The notes under the pieces are model-generated. The model did no database searches. It saw only the letters and a program-made list of their open reading frames with translations, and was not told where the DNA came from. From Mycobacteroides chelonae (GTDB taxonomy: Bacteria > Actinomycetota > Actinomycetes > Mycobacteriales > Mycobacteriaceae): 64,000 bases of DNA. The translations under genes and the position numbers were made by a program. The stretch lies in NCBI RefSeq assembly GCF_016767715.1, contig NZ_CP050145.1, forward strand, positions 4,154,001-4,218,000, written 5' to 3'. Below, piece by piece: positions 26,156 through 34,507 of the stretch; position 1 is the first letter of the stretch, and the number at the start of each line of letters is the position of its first letter.

Positions 26156-27394
26156 CTAGGCCAGTGCGGAGGTCTCCGAGCGCCGGGCCGATGCCCGTCG
26201 CATGGCGCCCAGCGGATCGGCGAACAATCCCCCCAGGGACACCACACCGGCACCCGCTTCCTGAACCCGGTTACCGAACGCCGTCACCCGAATATCGCGC
26301 TTGGACAACGTCGATCGATCCAGGAACGCCGTCTCGACGTCGTTCATCACCTCTGGGTATTCGGTGAAGGCCTGCCCACCGACGATCACCTCGTCTGGGT
26401 TCAGGATGTCGCGCAGTAACGCCACCGACTGCCCCAGCACCCGGCCACGCTCGGAAAGCAGTTGCTGCGCAGAGTCATTGCCGCCACGCGCGGCTTTGTA
26501 TACCGCGCTCACCGACACGCCGTCACCTGCCGGCACGATACGTAGCCTGCGTGCGGCCGCCAGCACTGCCTCGTCACTCACGGTGGTCTCCAACTTGCCG
26601 GTGCCACCGAGCAATTCGGAATCAACCGGCAGCGCCGCGATAGTGCCCGGACCGCTGGACGGGCTGTGCACCCGGCCGTCGATGGCCAGTGCGAAACCAA
26701 CTGTCTCACGGGCATATACGTACAGACTCGTCAGGGAACGGGCCGCGAAACGCCGCAGCCCCAGCAGCAGCTCTGCGCCCGCCATCGCATCCACATGCGA
26801 GGCCACCGAGACCGGCAGCCCCAGCGTGTCGGCGAAGACCCGGCCAACGGGAGCCTCGGTCCAGCCCAGACGCGGGTGATCCACCGTTCCGGCCGGTCCG
26901 TCGACCACACCACCGGTGGCCACCCCGATCCACAGCGGGCGACGCCGGTGCCAGCGGGCCAAGTACCGCTGCGCACTGCCGGCCAGCGAAGCCAGCGCGG
27001 CGCCCTGCGGGCCGTTTGGCGTGGGGGTTTCCACCACATCCAGGGTCCGGCCGAACAGGTCGGTGGCCACGATGCTGGTGGCGCGGGCACCGATGTGAAT
27101 GCCGAGGGTCAAGAAGGGTTCATGGTTGAGCTCCACCGGCACCCGGGGACGGCCGATGGCGCCGGAGACCGCCAGATCGGCACGTTCACGCAGCAGCCCG
27201 GCGTCGAGCAGCGCCGTCACCTGCCGGTTGACGGTAGCAATGGAAAGGCCTGTGACCTGGGCAATCGCGTCGCGAGCCACGGGTCCGCGCACACGTGCGG
27301 CACGGAACACAGAGGACGCGGCGCTATCGCCGATGTACAGGGCGGGCGGGTGAATCTGGTGGCGGGAAACTGGTCGGCGAACCGGAGAAGTCAT
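26156..27394 (-). CDS. ROK-family transcriptional regulator (Rv0485-like)
   Basis: A 412-residue regulator. An N-terminal winged HTH (VARDAIAQVTGLSIATVNRQVTALLDAGLLRER, residues about 40-72) is followed by a sugar-kinase-like ROK domain with LTLGIHIGARATSIVATDLFG and a GGQAFTE segment. The strict zinc motif of ROK kinases (CxCGxxGC) is not seen, consistent with a regulator rather than a kinase. It is divergent from the SDR at 27707, as Rv0485 is from Rv0484c. AAAGGA precedes the ATG. It may control its own divergent promoter. Confidence 0.85.
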   Translation of the reverse strand: MTSPVRRPVSRHQIHPPALYIGDSAASSVFRAARVRGPVARDAIAQVTGLSIATVNRQVTALLDAGLLRERADLAVSGAIGRPRVPVELNHEPFLTLGIHIGARATSIVATDLFGRTLDVVETPTPNGPQGAALASLAGSAQRYLARWHRRRPLWIGVATGGVVDGPAGTVDHPRLGWTEAPVGRVFADTLGLPVSVASHVDAMAGAELLLGLRRFAARSLTSLYVYARETVGFALAIDGRVHSPSSGPGTIAALPVDSELLGGTGKLETTVSDEAVLAAARRLRIVPAGDGVSVSAVYKAARGGNDSAQQLLSERGRVLGQSVALLRDILNPDEVIVGGQAFTEYPEVMNDVETAFLDRSTLSKRDIRVTAFGNRVQEAGAGVVSLGGLFADPLGAMRRASARRSETSALA

Positions 27395-27706
27395 GAGAAG
27401 GGTCCTTTGGCGGGGGGCCGGGTTCAGACGAAGACTGAAACGCGGGCTACTGATGGCTAATGGTGTTGTGAACTGGGGCGATACCGCACCCGGGACGTCA
27501 AGAAAGACGTGCAGAAACTAGGCGCAGCGACAGACGCAGCGACAACACAGCTCGCGAGCCAGCGGCAGCCGAGAACCAATACCCGCGATCACGAAAGTGA
27601 CCCGGGGTTCGGCGGCGCGCTTGATGGACACAGGCGCAATTTAGCATCCCTACGAGGCAATGTCCTACTAGCAGCCCATTGCCGCTCCCTGACTACAGTG
27701 GCGTCC
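27395..27706. other. Divergent promoter region between ROK regulator and SDR
   Basis: 312 bases without a gene, containing start signals for both directions. A tandem repeat CGCAGCGACA is at 27523-27532 and 27535-27544. No strong palindrome or small open frame with a ribosome site was found. Confidence 0.4.
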
Positions 27707-28456
27707 ATGACCAATCCCACGTTCGACGGCCGGGTCGCGGTCGTTACCGGCGCCAGCTCCGGAATCGGTGCAGCAACCGCGAAATCACTTGCAGCCCTTG
27801 GATTTCATGTTGTGGTTGCGGCGCGACGCGAGGACCGCATCAGCGCACTGGCCGGGGAAATCGGGGGCACCGCGGTTGTGCTCGATGTCACCGACGCCGA
27901 TTCGGTTGCCGCCCTTGCGCAGAGCCTGGATCGAGTGGATGTCCTGGTCAACAACGCCGGCGGGGCGTGGGGCCTGGAGCCGGTACTGGAAGCGGATCTA
28001 GAGCACTGGCGCTGGATGTGGGAGACCAATGTGGTGGGCACCCTCCAGGTGACTCGCGCCCTGCTGCCCAAACTGATCGCTTCCGGCGACGGACTTATCG
28101 TCACCGTCACCTCCATCGCCGCGCTGGACGTGTACGACGGCGGCAGCGGATACACCTCGGCCAAGCACGCGCAGGCCGCGCTGCACCGCACACTGCGCGG
28201 TGAGCTACTGGGAAAACCGGTGCGGCTCACCGAGGTCGCTCCGGGTGCGGTGGAAACCGAATTCTCGGTGGTGCGTTTCGACGGCGACCAGGACCGGGCC
28301 GATGCCGTCTACCGGGGCATCACTCCGCTGATTGCCGAGGACGTCGCCGAGATCATCGCGTTTGTGGCGTCGCGGCCATCGCACGTCAACCTGGACCAGA
28401 TCGTCGTCAAACCGCGGGATCAGGCCTCCTCTACCCGCAGGGCGACACGCGACTGA
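27707..28456 (+). CDS. Short-chain dehydrogenase (Rv0484c-like)
   Basis: A 249-residue SDR starting at ATG 27707 (MTNPTFDGRVAVVTGAS). Key elements are TGASSGIG at residues 14-21, the Arg pair in AARRED (NADP preference likely), NNAGG, a catalytic Ser in TVTSIAALD and YTSAK. The longer open frame upstream of 27707 has no SDR similarity. It converges on the lprQ gene and is the M. tuberculosis Rv0484c counterpart by position. Substrate unknown. Confidence 0.85.
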   Translation: MTNPTFDGRVAVVTGASSGIGAATAKSLAALGFHVVVAARREDRISALAGEIGGTAVVLDVTDADSVAALAQSLDRVDVLVNNAGGAWGLEPVLEADLEHWRWMWETNVVGTLQVTRALLPKLIASGDGLIVTVTSIAALDVYDGGSGYTSAKHAQAALHRTLRGELLGKPVRLTEVAPGAVETEFSVVRFDGDQDRADAVYRGITPLIAEDVAEIIAFVASRPSHVNLDQIVVKPRDQASSTRRATRD

Positions 28457-28502
28457 ACACGCAGAGCGCCAATCCTCTTCTTCGACAAACAGATCCGAGC
28501 GA

Positions 28503-29867
28503 CTAGCGGGGCGTGGTCGTCGGCGTACCGGACAGCGACGGCGCTCCGGACGGGGTCAACGGGGCTGATGTGGGCGTCCCGGAGAGTGTCGGCGCGCCCG
28601 ACGGCGTGAGCGGAACGGTGGTCGGGATGGACGAGGTAGACGGCGTGGTGGTGATCGTCCGTTCCTTGGGGTTCGGGGGCAGCGCCGACATCGATTGCCA
28701 GGTCGGCCAGTCCACCACCCAGTCCCACAGATCGCCGTCGGCGTACGACAGCTCGATCGAAGTACCGGTCACCTCAACGGGATCGCCATAGATGGCGGTG
28801 CGGAAGTACGACTCGGCATCCCCCAGCGACAAGTTGATACAACCGTTTGTGACATTGGTGCTGCCCTGCTGGCCAACGGTGTTGGGGTTGGCGTGGATGA
28901 ACTCGCCATTGTTGGAGATCCGGACCGCGAAACGCTCGTGAACGTTGGTGTACCCGGCCGCCGGGTTGGACATCCAGAAATCCTCGTACTTCTCGGTGAC
29001 CACGTGAATCCCGCTGCGGGTGACGTTGCGCGGCAGGTCCGCCTCGCCATAGCTGCACGGCAGGTCCAAGATGGTGCCCGCGTCGGTGGTCACCCGGATA
29101 CGGTGGCTCGGCGCGTCGGCGTAGACAATCTGGCGGCGCCCCACACTGAAGTCCAGGGACATGTCCTCATTGCCAAATGCCCCGTCCCCCAGTGGAATTC
29201 CATAGAGATTGGCCTTAACCGCCACCTTGGTGCCGGCCTTGAAATACTCACGTGATCGCCAATGCACCCGGGAGCCCTGCTGCTCGTCGGGCAGCCAGGC
29301 CCAACCACCTTCGGTGGGCGGATCGCACGTGATGCTCAGCGACTTCTCCGCCGCGGCCTTGTCGGCGATGTGTGCGTCGAACTGGATAATCACCGGAGCC
29401 GCGATCCCCACCGTCTGCCCATCGGCGAGCTGGAACTGACCGTTGACCTTCGCCGTCGGCACCAGAGTGGTGAACGAGCCGGACACGGCGACGGCCTTAC
29501 CGTCCAGGCCTACCGCCGAACCCTTCCAGGAGTACGTGACGTCGAACCCCAGGGGTTCGGTGGTGCGGAACCTCGTCTGGTCGCGGCTGAGGGCTCCGGC
29601 GACGACCTTGCCGTCGGCGTTGACCAACTTCACGTCCTGGAACCACCCGTTGGCCACGGTCACGCTGACCGGCGCAGTCGGGTTGACGTCCTTAGCCTTG
29701 TCATCCGGCAAGAAGGTCAGGACCGCCCCCGGTGACGGGGCATCTTGCGGCGCATTCGGGCCGACGCTCGTGCAGGCCGCAGCAACAGCGGGCACCGTCA
29801 GACCCAACATCGTGAGCGCGCGCCGCCGCGTCAGCGCATCACGGATATCCGGCCTGGGGTACTTCAC
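28503..29867 (-). CDS. lprQ: L,D-transpeptidase lipoprotein LprQ-like (LdtMt5 type)
   Basis: A 454-residue envelope enzyme that forms 3-3 peptidoglycan cross-links. The N-terminus has [20 protein letters not shown], an Arg pair with a hydrophobic core ending in a lipobox-like Cys at residue 32, compatible with Tat-dependent export and lipidation. Immunoglobulin-like domains follow, then a YkuD domain with [17 protein letters not shown] and the catalytic TNGCINLS. The C-terminus is a Pro/Thr/Ser-rich tail containing two 17-residue repeats (LTPSGAPxLSGTPT). Start is GTG. Synteny with murB fits Rv0483. Confidence 0.9.
   Translation of the reverse strand: MKYPRPDIRDALTRRRALTMLGLTVPAVAAACTSVGPNAPQDAPSPGAVLTFLPDDKAKDVNPTAPVSVTVANGWFQDVKLVNADGKVVAGALSRDQTRFRTTEPLGFDVTYSWKGSAVGLDGKAVAVSGSFTTLVPTAKVNGQFQLADGQTVGIAAPVIIQFDAHIADKAAAEKSLSITCDPPTEGGWAWLPDEQQGSRVHWRSREYFKAGTKVAVKANLYGIPLGDGAFGNEDMSLDFSVGRRQIVYADAPSHRIRVTTDAGTILDLPCSYGEADLPRNVTRSGIHVVTEKYEDFWMSNPAAGYTNVHERFAVRISNNGEFIHANPNTVGQQGSTNVTNGCINLSLGDAESYFRTAIYGDPVEVTGTSIELSYADGDLWDWVVDWPTWQSMSALPPNPKERTITTTPSTSSIPTTVPLTPSGAPTLSGTPTSAPLTPSGAPSLSGTPTTTPR
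28522..28623. repeat. Two 51-base imperfect tandem repeats in lprQ C-terminus
   Basis: The units encode the 17-residue repeat LTPSGAPxLSGTPTxxP. The period is 51 bases (GGCGTACCGG at 28522 and GGCGTCCCGG at 28573). Such Pro/Thr tails often vary in copy number between strains. Confidence 0.6.
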
Positions 29868-29966
29868 GACACCCCACGATACGGGCCGCTGCGGACAGCT
29901 TCGCCCAGCCCGACCAGGATCACACGTTGGATCGGGCGGGACATGCGGTTTTGGCCCGCGCCGCGG

Positions 29967-30410
29967 CTAGTAGACCGGGATATCGAAGATCGCCGCGGGC
30001 GCGCCGTACTGCGCACTCCACCCGGCCCAGGCGACATCGCTCGGGCCGACCCGCTTGTCGACGAGCGTCCAGCCCTGCTCGTCCTGATGCAGCAGCGCTA
30101 CGTATTTCTTCGACAGCACGCCATTGGCGGAGGCTTCGGCAAAGGGGGTGCCGGTGTAGTCGATGGGGTTGCCGTCGGGTTCCTGCATGGCAGACCACAG
30201 AAAGGCCCAGCCGTCGGCAGCCTTGAGGCTGCGCACGTCGAGACGTACCGGCTTACCGAGCTGGGCCGTCACGTCCGCGAGCGCCGGCGCCAGGATCGTG
30301 GTTGCTTCCGGGGATGCCGGGTCCACCGCGGTGGCGCCGGGGTCGGCCGCCGCCAGAGGAGCCACCAACAGACCGGCCCACACCAACAGCACCAGGAATC
30401 CGCTTCGCAT
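29967..30410 (-). CDS. Small secreted protein of unknown function
   Basis: A 147-residue protein with a clear signal peptide (MRSGFLVLLVWAGLLVAPLAAADP, cleavage after AAA). The mature part of about 124 residues has a mixed alpha/beta pattern with conserved-looking GWAFLWSAMQEPDG and VALLHQDEQGWTLVDKRVGPSDVAW; it could be an NTF2-like or small lipid-binding fold. The ATG at 30410 has GAAGGAG 5 bases before it. It is monocistronic as far as visible, 96 bases before the HxlR gene's stop. I do not recognise a named family. Confidence 0.7.
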   Translation of the reverse strand: MRSGFLVLLVWAGLLVAPLAAADPGATAVDPASPEATTILAPALADVTAQLGKPVRLDVRSLKAADGWAFLWSAMQEPDGNPIDYTGTPFAEASANGVLSKKYVALLHQDEQGWTLVDKRVGPSDVAWAGWSAQYGAPAAIFDIPVY

Positions 30411-30505
30411 GGCCGCTCCTTCGTTCCGGGACATTCGAACGGTAAACGACCGACACACGCATTCGCCGAAGGCGAGCCCTGTGGCGGATTCCGGCCGAGT
30501 CAGAA

Positions 30506-30940
30506 CTAGACCCCGAGCACGGCCGTATCTTCCGGGGCCAATGCCCGGCCGTCCGCCGCGCGCAGCTCGAAGCGTTGCACCGGCCGCGATGTCTCGCGAT
30601 CCACCAGACAGACGCGTGGTTCTCCAGGAGCGAAACAGAACTCGTCGCTCCACTGCCGCAGTGCCACCAAGACGGGGAAGAGCCCGCGGCCCTTCTCTGT
30701 CAGTTGGTACTCGTGGCGCGCCCCGGCCGGAACAATCTCAAGGATGCCGTTGTCCACCAATGTCGCCAGCCGAGACGCCAAGATGTTCTTCGCGAGCCCA
30801 AGACTCTTCTGAAACTCACCGAATCGGCGCAAACCGTCGAACGCGTCACGAACGATCAGCAGCGACCAGCCGTCCCCGACCTCACCCAACGGCCTGGCCA
30901 AGGTACAGCTCGAATCCGCGTGACTGGCGCGTCCCACCAT
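30506..30940 (-). CDS. HxlR-family transcriptional regulator
   Basis: A 144-residue winged-helix regulator of the HxlR (DUF24) type. Cys12 (SSCTLARPLGEVGDGWSLLI) is in the position often used for redox or electrophile sensing, followed by the HTH (FGEFQKSLGLAKNILASRLATLVDNGILE) and the wing. The ATG at 30940 is chosen because AAAGGAGGT precedes it. It is divergent from an MFS transporter, and a palindrome GGTTGCA-ATA-TGCAACC lies between them, so it most likely represses itself and the transporter. Confidence 0.85.
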   Translation of the reverse strand: MVGRASHADSSCTLARPLGEVGDGWSLLIVRDAFDGLRRFGEFQKSLGLAKNILASRLATLVDNGILEIVPAGARHEYQLTEKGRGLFPVLVALRQWSDEFCFAPGEPRVCLVDRETSRPVQRFELRAADGRALAPEDTAVLGV

Positions 30941-30954
30941 CGACGACCTCCTTT

Positions 30955-30971
30955 GGTTGCAATATGCAACC
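30955..30971. promoter_or_regulatory. HxlR operator GGTTGCA-ATA-TGCAACC
   Basis: A perfect 7-base inverted repeat in the 81-base divergent space between hxlR-like and MFS genes, with a third GGTTGC half-site at 30991-30996. Placement makes it the probable operator. Confidence 0.65.
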
Positions 30972-31021
30972 ATTCATGCCACGCTTCAACGGTTGCGAAG
31001 TGAAACCAACTCTACCCAGGG

Positions 31022-32266
31022 GTGCATGTGCTGACCAGACCCGTCATCGTGTTGTTCTCGCTTGCCAGTGGCCTCGCGGTGGCCACCATCTACTTCTCAC
31101 AGCCGCTGCTCGACACGATCGGCGCGCAATTCTCCATGCCCACAGCGCACGTCGGTATCGTGCTGACACTCACCCAGATCGGGTACGCCATCGGCCTGCT
31201 GCTGGTCGTCCCCCTCGGGGATATCGTCAACCAACGCCGGCTCATCATCGGGCAAACCGTCCTGCTGAGCGCATCGCTGTGCGCCACCGCAATATCGCCG
31301 AACGCGTGGACATTCCTGGCCAGTGTCACCGCGCTGGGCGCACTCGCCGTGGTGACGCAGGTGATGGTCACCTATACCGCCGTGCACGCCGCCCCGGAGC
31401 GGCAGGGATGGGCAGTCGGGGTGGTAACCGGCGGGATAATCAGCGGAATTCTCTTGGCACGCACAGTATCCGGCGTGCTATCCGATCTCTTCGGCTGGCG
31501 CTCGGTTTATGCGGTGGCCGCCCTCGCTGCGGTCGCCACGGCCGCACTGTTGCAACGCACACTGCCGCAATCCACGCGCCCACACCGCAGGCTGCCCTAC
31601 CGCCGGCTGCTGCTGTCAACCATGTGGCTGCTGCGCAGTGAGCCGGTGCTGCGCTCTCGGGCCATCCTCGCGATGCTCATTTTCGCCGCCATCACCGTGC
31701 TCTTGACGCCCATGGTGTTACCACTCATCGCTGCGCCATATCACTTGTCGCATAGCGAAGTCGGGTTGTTCGGGCTGGCCGGCGCCGCAGGCGCACTGGG
31801 CGCCTTCAAGGCCGGGGCATGGTGCGACAGGGGCTGGGCAAGCCGGGTGACAGGCGCGGGCCTGTCGTTGATGCTGGCGGCATGGGCATTGGCGGCCACC
31901 CTGCGCTGGACGCTGCTCGGACTCGCCCTCGCGGTCGTGATCATCGACTTCGGCCTGCAGTCGGTGCACGTGGCGAACCAAAGCCTCATCTATCGACTGG
32001 AGACCGAACTTCATGGTCGTCTCACCGCCGCCTACATGACCTTCTATTCCATCGGCAGCGCTATCGGCGCCATCACGTCGACGTGGATGTACTCCGCCCA
32101 CGGATGGTGCGGAGTCTGCCTGCTCGGTGCCATCATCAACGTTGGTGCACTTGCCTATTGGATCGGAAGCAAGACCAGCTCAGGTGCGGCGCCCGCCGCG
32201 GACACCGACAGCCGTTGCCGGGACAGCGCCGGCCACGCCTGTACCGCACAGAACGGTGCGCACTGA
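31022..32266 (+). CDS. MFS transporter
   Basis: A 414-residue protein with 12 predicted membrane segments and the usual cytosolic loop between the sixth and seventh. It resembles the drug/metabolite efflux group (YbcL/AraJ-like). GTG at 31022 is used; a GTG two codons later is equally possible. It shares a divergent control region with the HxlR gene and is probably induced when that regulator releases DNA. The last 112 bases overlap the 3' end of the radical SAM gene on the other strand. The substrate is unknown. Confidence 0.8.
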   Translation: MHVLTRPVIVLFSLASGLAVATIYFSQPLLDTIGAQFSMPTAHVGIVLTLTQIGYAIGLLLVVPLGDIVNQRRLIIGQTVLLSASLCATAISPNAWTFLASVTALGALAVVTQVMVTYTAVHAAPERQGWAVGVVTGGIISGILLARTVSGVLSDLFGWRSVYAVAALAAVATAALLQRTLPQSTRPHRRLPYRRLLLSTMWLLRSEPVLRSRAILAMLIFAAITVLLTPMVLPLIAAPYHLSHSEVGLFGLAGAAGALGAFKAGAWCDRGWASRVTGAGLSLMLAAWALAATLRWTLLGLALAVVIIDFGLQSVHVANQSLIYRLETELHGRLTAAYMTFYSIGSAIGAITSTWMYSAHGWCGVCLLGAIINVGALAYWIGSKTSSGAAPAADTDSRCRDSAGHACTAQNGAH

Positions 32267-33708
32267 TCCTGCCCGGCGTGCGTTCCGACGTGCACACAAC
32301 ACTGTGTCAGCCGCTCCTCGATCATTGTCGACATGTCCATGAACGGCTTGACCGTAATCCGCACTATCCGCTGTCCGAGCATGCGGCGCAACTTCGCCCG
32401 GCGTCCCGGTAGTGCCGATGCCGCAAGAGTCATCAATGTCGAGATTCCCAAATCGCAACTATCGCAAATGGTTTTCCACACATCACCGATTGTGGGATGC
32501 GATAAGGACGACTGCTCGGAAAGCAGACCCATCAGCGACTCCTTGACCGCCAACCGGAGCTGCTGCGGGACCTCCTGGTCTGCAATGCGATTGGATACCA
32601 ACCCCAGATTCTCCTTGAGACGCTCGGACCCGATGAGGGCGGTCAGCGACCGCCACACACCCGCGTCGTCACGCAACATGTATCCCACCGAACAACAGTG
32701 CGGATGTGAACACGGCAGCGCCGTCAAGTCACGCCAGGTGACGACGTCACCGGTCTGTGGACCAAGGCGTTTGAGCACACCGGTGTGGGTGAGTCGCTGC
32801 AGGGGATCGATCGCGCCGGCCCGGCCGGACCCGAACTGCGGCTGAATCGATACACCACCCACATACGGCGTATCGAGGGCGAGCCGGATGACCGCACCGA
32901 TATCGGTGTCATTGACACCGAGCGCGGCGGTCATGACCAATGTCGTGAAGATTTCTCTATGGGAGAGACGTTGCACCGCCTCAGCTTTGATTCTCGTCAG
33001 ATCGCCACCTCGATGATGCCGCGACGCGTCCGCCGATGGGCCGTCGTACTGCAGGTAGACCTCCACGCGTTCGCGGTGGCGTGCCAGCAGGTCCAGTAGC
33101 GCGTCATCTCGGGCGATGAGAACGCCGTTGGTATTGATCAAGATCCGGGTGATGGGCCGATTCATCAACTCATCGAGTAGCTGGCCGAGATCGGGGTAGA
33201 CAGTGGGTTCACCGCCGCTGAGCATCAGGACATCCAGCCGGCCGTTCTCGCGGGCCAATCGCTGGTCCACGTTGGCGAGCACACGCTGCACAGGTACCAC
33301 ACCGTGCAGGTCTGGTGACGAATCGGCGAAGCAGGTCGGGCAACGCAAATTACACGCTTCGGTGATGTCGGCCAACAGGATGCAGGTGTGTTGCGTCTGC
33401 ATCTCGGGCAGCCCACGCAGATACGCCATCGGGATGGGATCGTAATTGCCCGGTACGTCCGGAACGTGGGTCTTGGTGGGGGCCGTCCACTCCTCCAGGT
33501 ACTCAAGGATCTCGGCATCCTCGTCGTAGAGCGTGCGCACCAATCCGTGCACTCGGCAAGCCCGTTCGAGCCAGACCCGATCATCACGATGCGCGAGCCA
33601 ACCCGAAAGCCGGTCCACCTCCGCGAGCGGACGCTCCGGGTTCGCCTCATGACACAACGGGCAGAAAGCGTTGACGTAGCGCAGGATCCGATCCCCGCGC
33701 AGCCCCAT
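32155..33708 (-). CDS. Radical SAM protein of the COG1964 (tetraether lipid synthase-like) family
   Basis: A 517-residue protein. The N-terminus has a rubredoxin-like metal site (Cys16-x-x-Cys19 and CRVHG, Cys51/His54). The radical SAM motif is Cys119-x3-Cys123-x2-Cys126 (CNLRCPTC), followed by LSGGEPTVYP. Later come PCSHPHCCSVGY and the C-terminal CCVHVGT...CAPFC, which could hold further iron-sulphur clusters. This set of cysteine motifs is that of COG1964, to which the archaeal tetraether lipid synthase Tes belongs; Tes joins lipid tails by C-C bonds. ATG 33708 is preferred. It begins 11 bases after the stop of a small membrane protein and is last gene of a four-gene operon with an Lgt paralogue. 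Confidence 0.8.
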   Translation of the reverse strand: MGLRGDRILRYVNAFCPLCHEANPERPLAEVDRLSGWLAHRDDRVWLERACRVHGLVRTLYDEDAEILEYLEEWTAPTKTHVPDVPGNYDPIPMAYLRGLPEMQTQHTCILLADITEACNLRCPTCFADSSPDLHGVVPVQRVLANVDQRLARENGRLDVLMLSGGEPTVYPDLGQLLDELMNRPITRILINTNGVLIARDDALLDLLARHRERVEVYLQYDGPSADASRHHRGGDLTRIKAEAVQRLSHREIFTTLVMTAALGVNDTDIGAVIRLALDTPYVGGVSIQPQFGSGRAGAIDPLQRLTHTGVLKRLGPQTGDVVTWRDLTALPCSHPHCCSVGYMLRDDAGVWRSLTALIGSERLKENLGLVSNRIADQEVPQQLRLAVKESLMGLLSEQSSLSHPTIGDVWKTICDSCDLGISTLMTLAASALPGRRAKLRRMLGQRIVRITVKPFMDMSTMIEERLTQCCVHVGTHAGQDQCAPFCAVQAWPALSRQRLSVSAAGAAPELVLLPIQ

Positions 33709-33719
33709 ACCAGCCACGT

Positions 33720-34175
33720 CTACTCCAACCCTTCCAACATCGAAATGCAGCCCACGATGAACCCCGTCATGATCGCCACCGTCGCCCAACCGATCATGAA
33801 TCCGATTCCCAGCCCCCGAACCCAGCCACGTCCCCAAATGGTCAATCCCAGACCACCTCCCAAGCCGATGACCGACATCACGATGGCCAGCGTGATGGCC
33901 CTGGTATCAGGCGAGAATCCCCCACTCATCGCGTTCTCCAGGACCAGAAAGGTCCCGAAGGTCATCACCCAGAAGACGAAGACCCCGACGAATGTCATCC
34001 CCACGACCGCACCACCGCCCGGCCTCGGCGGAGCCTGACGGTACGGGTAGTACCCCGGCGGATACTGCGGATAGCCCGGCGGCGGTGGGTATCCGGCGGG
34101 TCCGTACGAATACGGGCCGTACGGGTACTGCGGCGGGTGCTCGCCCTCTGGCGGCGGCTGCGGCGGGACGGTCAT
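33720..34175 (-). CDS. Pro/Tyr-rich small membrane protein
   Basis: A 151-residue protein. Residues 1-52 are Pro/Tyr/Gly-rich (repeats like YPPPPGYPQYPPGYYPY), probably cytosolic and disordered; three hydrophobic helices follow (GGAVVGMTFVGVFVFWVM, ITLAIVMSVIGLGGGLGLTI, GLGIGFMIGWATVAIMTGFI). The ATG overlaps the stop of the next upstream gene (ATGA). It looks like a DUF4190/CD20-like small membrane protein that may anchor partner proteins. It belongs to the Lgt-like/radical SAM operon; its role there is unknown. Confidence 0.75.
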   Translation of the reverse strand: MTVPPQPPPEGEHPPQYPYGPYSYGPAGYPPPPGYPQYPPGYYPYRQAPPRPGGGAVVGMTFVGVFVFWVMTFGTFLVLENAMSGGFSPDTRAITLAIVMSVIGLGGGLGLTIWGRGWVRGLGIGFMIGWATVAIMTGFIVGCISMLEGLE

Positions 34176-34507
34176 TGGTACAGCACCGGATTGAGCCCCG
34201 TACAGAATCCGACGGTGAGCATCGACACCAACGCCCAGCCGACCATCAGCCCCACCCCCCAACCGCGCTTGTCGCGATCACCCTTCCTGGTGAGCACGCC
34301 ACCCACACCGAACGCCACCGCGATCCCCACCACCGCGACAAAGCCGGGGACGATCTCGAAGCCGATGCCAGACCTGTCGGCCAGCGATCCGCCGATCATC
34401 AGCGCGAGGAACCCGAACACGGCATTACCGAAAATGAACGAGAGTGCACCTGCAACCATCGTCGCCCCGTTGATGCCAGGTTTGGGCTGTTCCGGTGGGT
34501 AACTCAT
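34172..34507 (-). CDS. Small membrane protein, paralogue-like to its neighbour
   Basis: A 111-residue protein with a short Pro-containing N-terminus (MSYPPEQPKPG) and three hydrophobic helices (MVAGALSFIFGNAVFGFLALMI, VPGFVAVVGIAVAFGVGGVL, GVGLMVGWALVSMLTVGFC). Its layout matches the C-terminal part of the next gene, so the pair probably arose by duplication. The start overlaps the stop of the Lgt-like gene and its own stop overlaps the next start, both as ATGA. Co-translation with the Lgt paralogue suggests a membrane complex; function not known. Confidence 0.75.
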   Translation of the reverse strand: MSYPPEQPKPGINGATMVAGALSFIFGNAVFGFLALMIGGSLADRSGIGFEIVPGFVAVVGIAVAFGVGGVLTRKGDRDKRGWGVGLMVGWALVSMLTVGFCTGLNPVLYQ

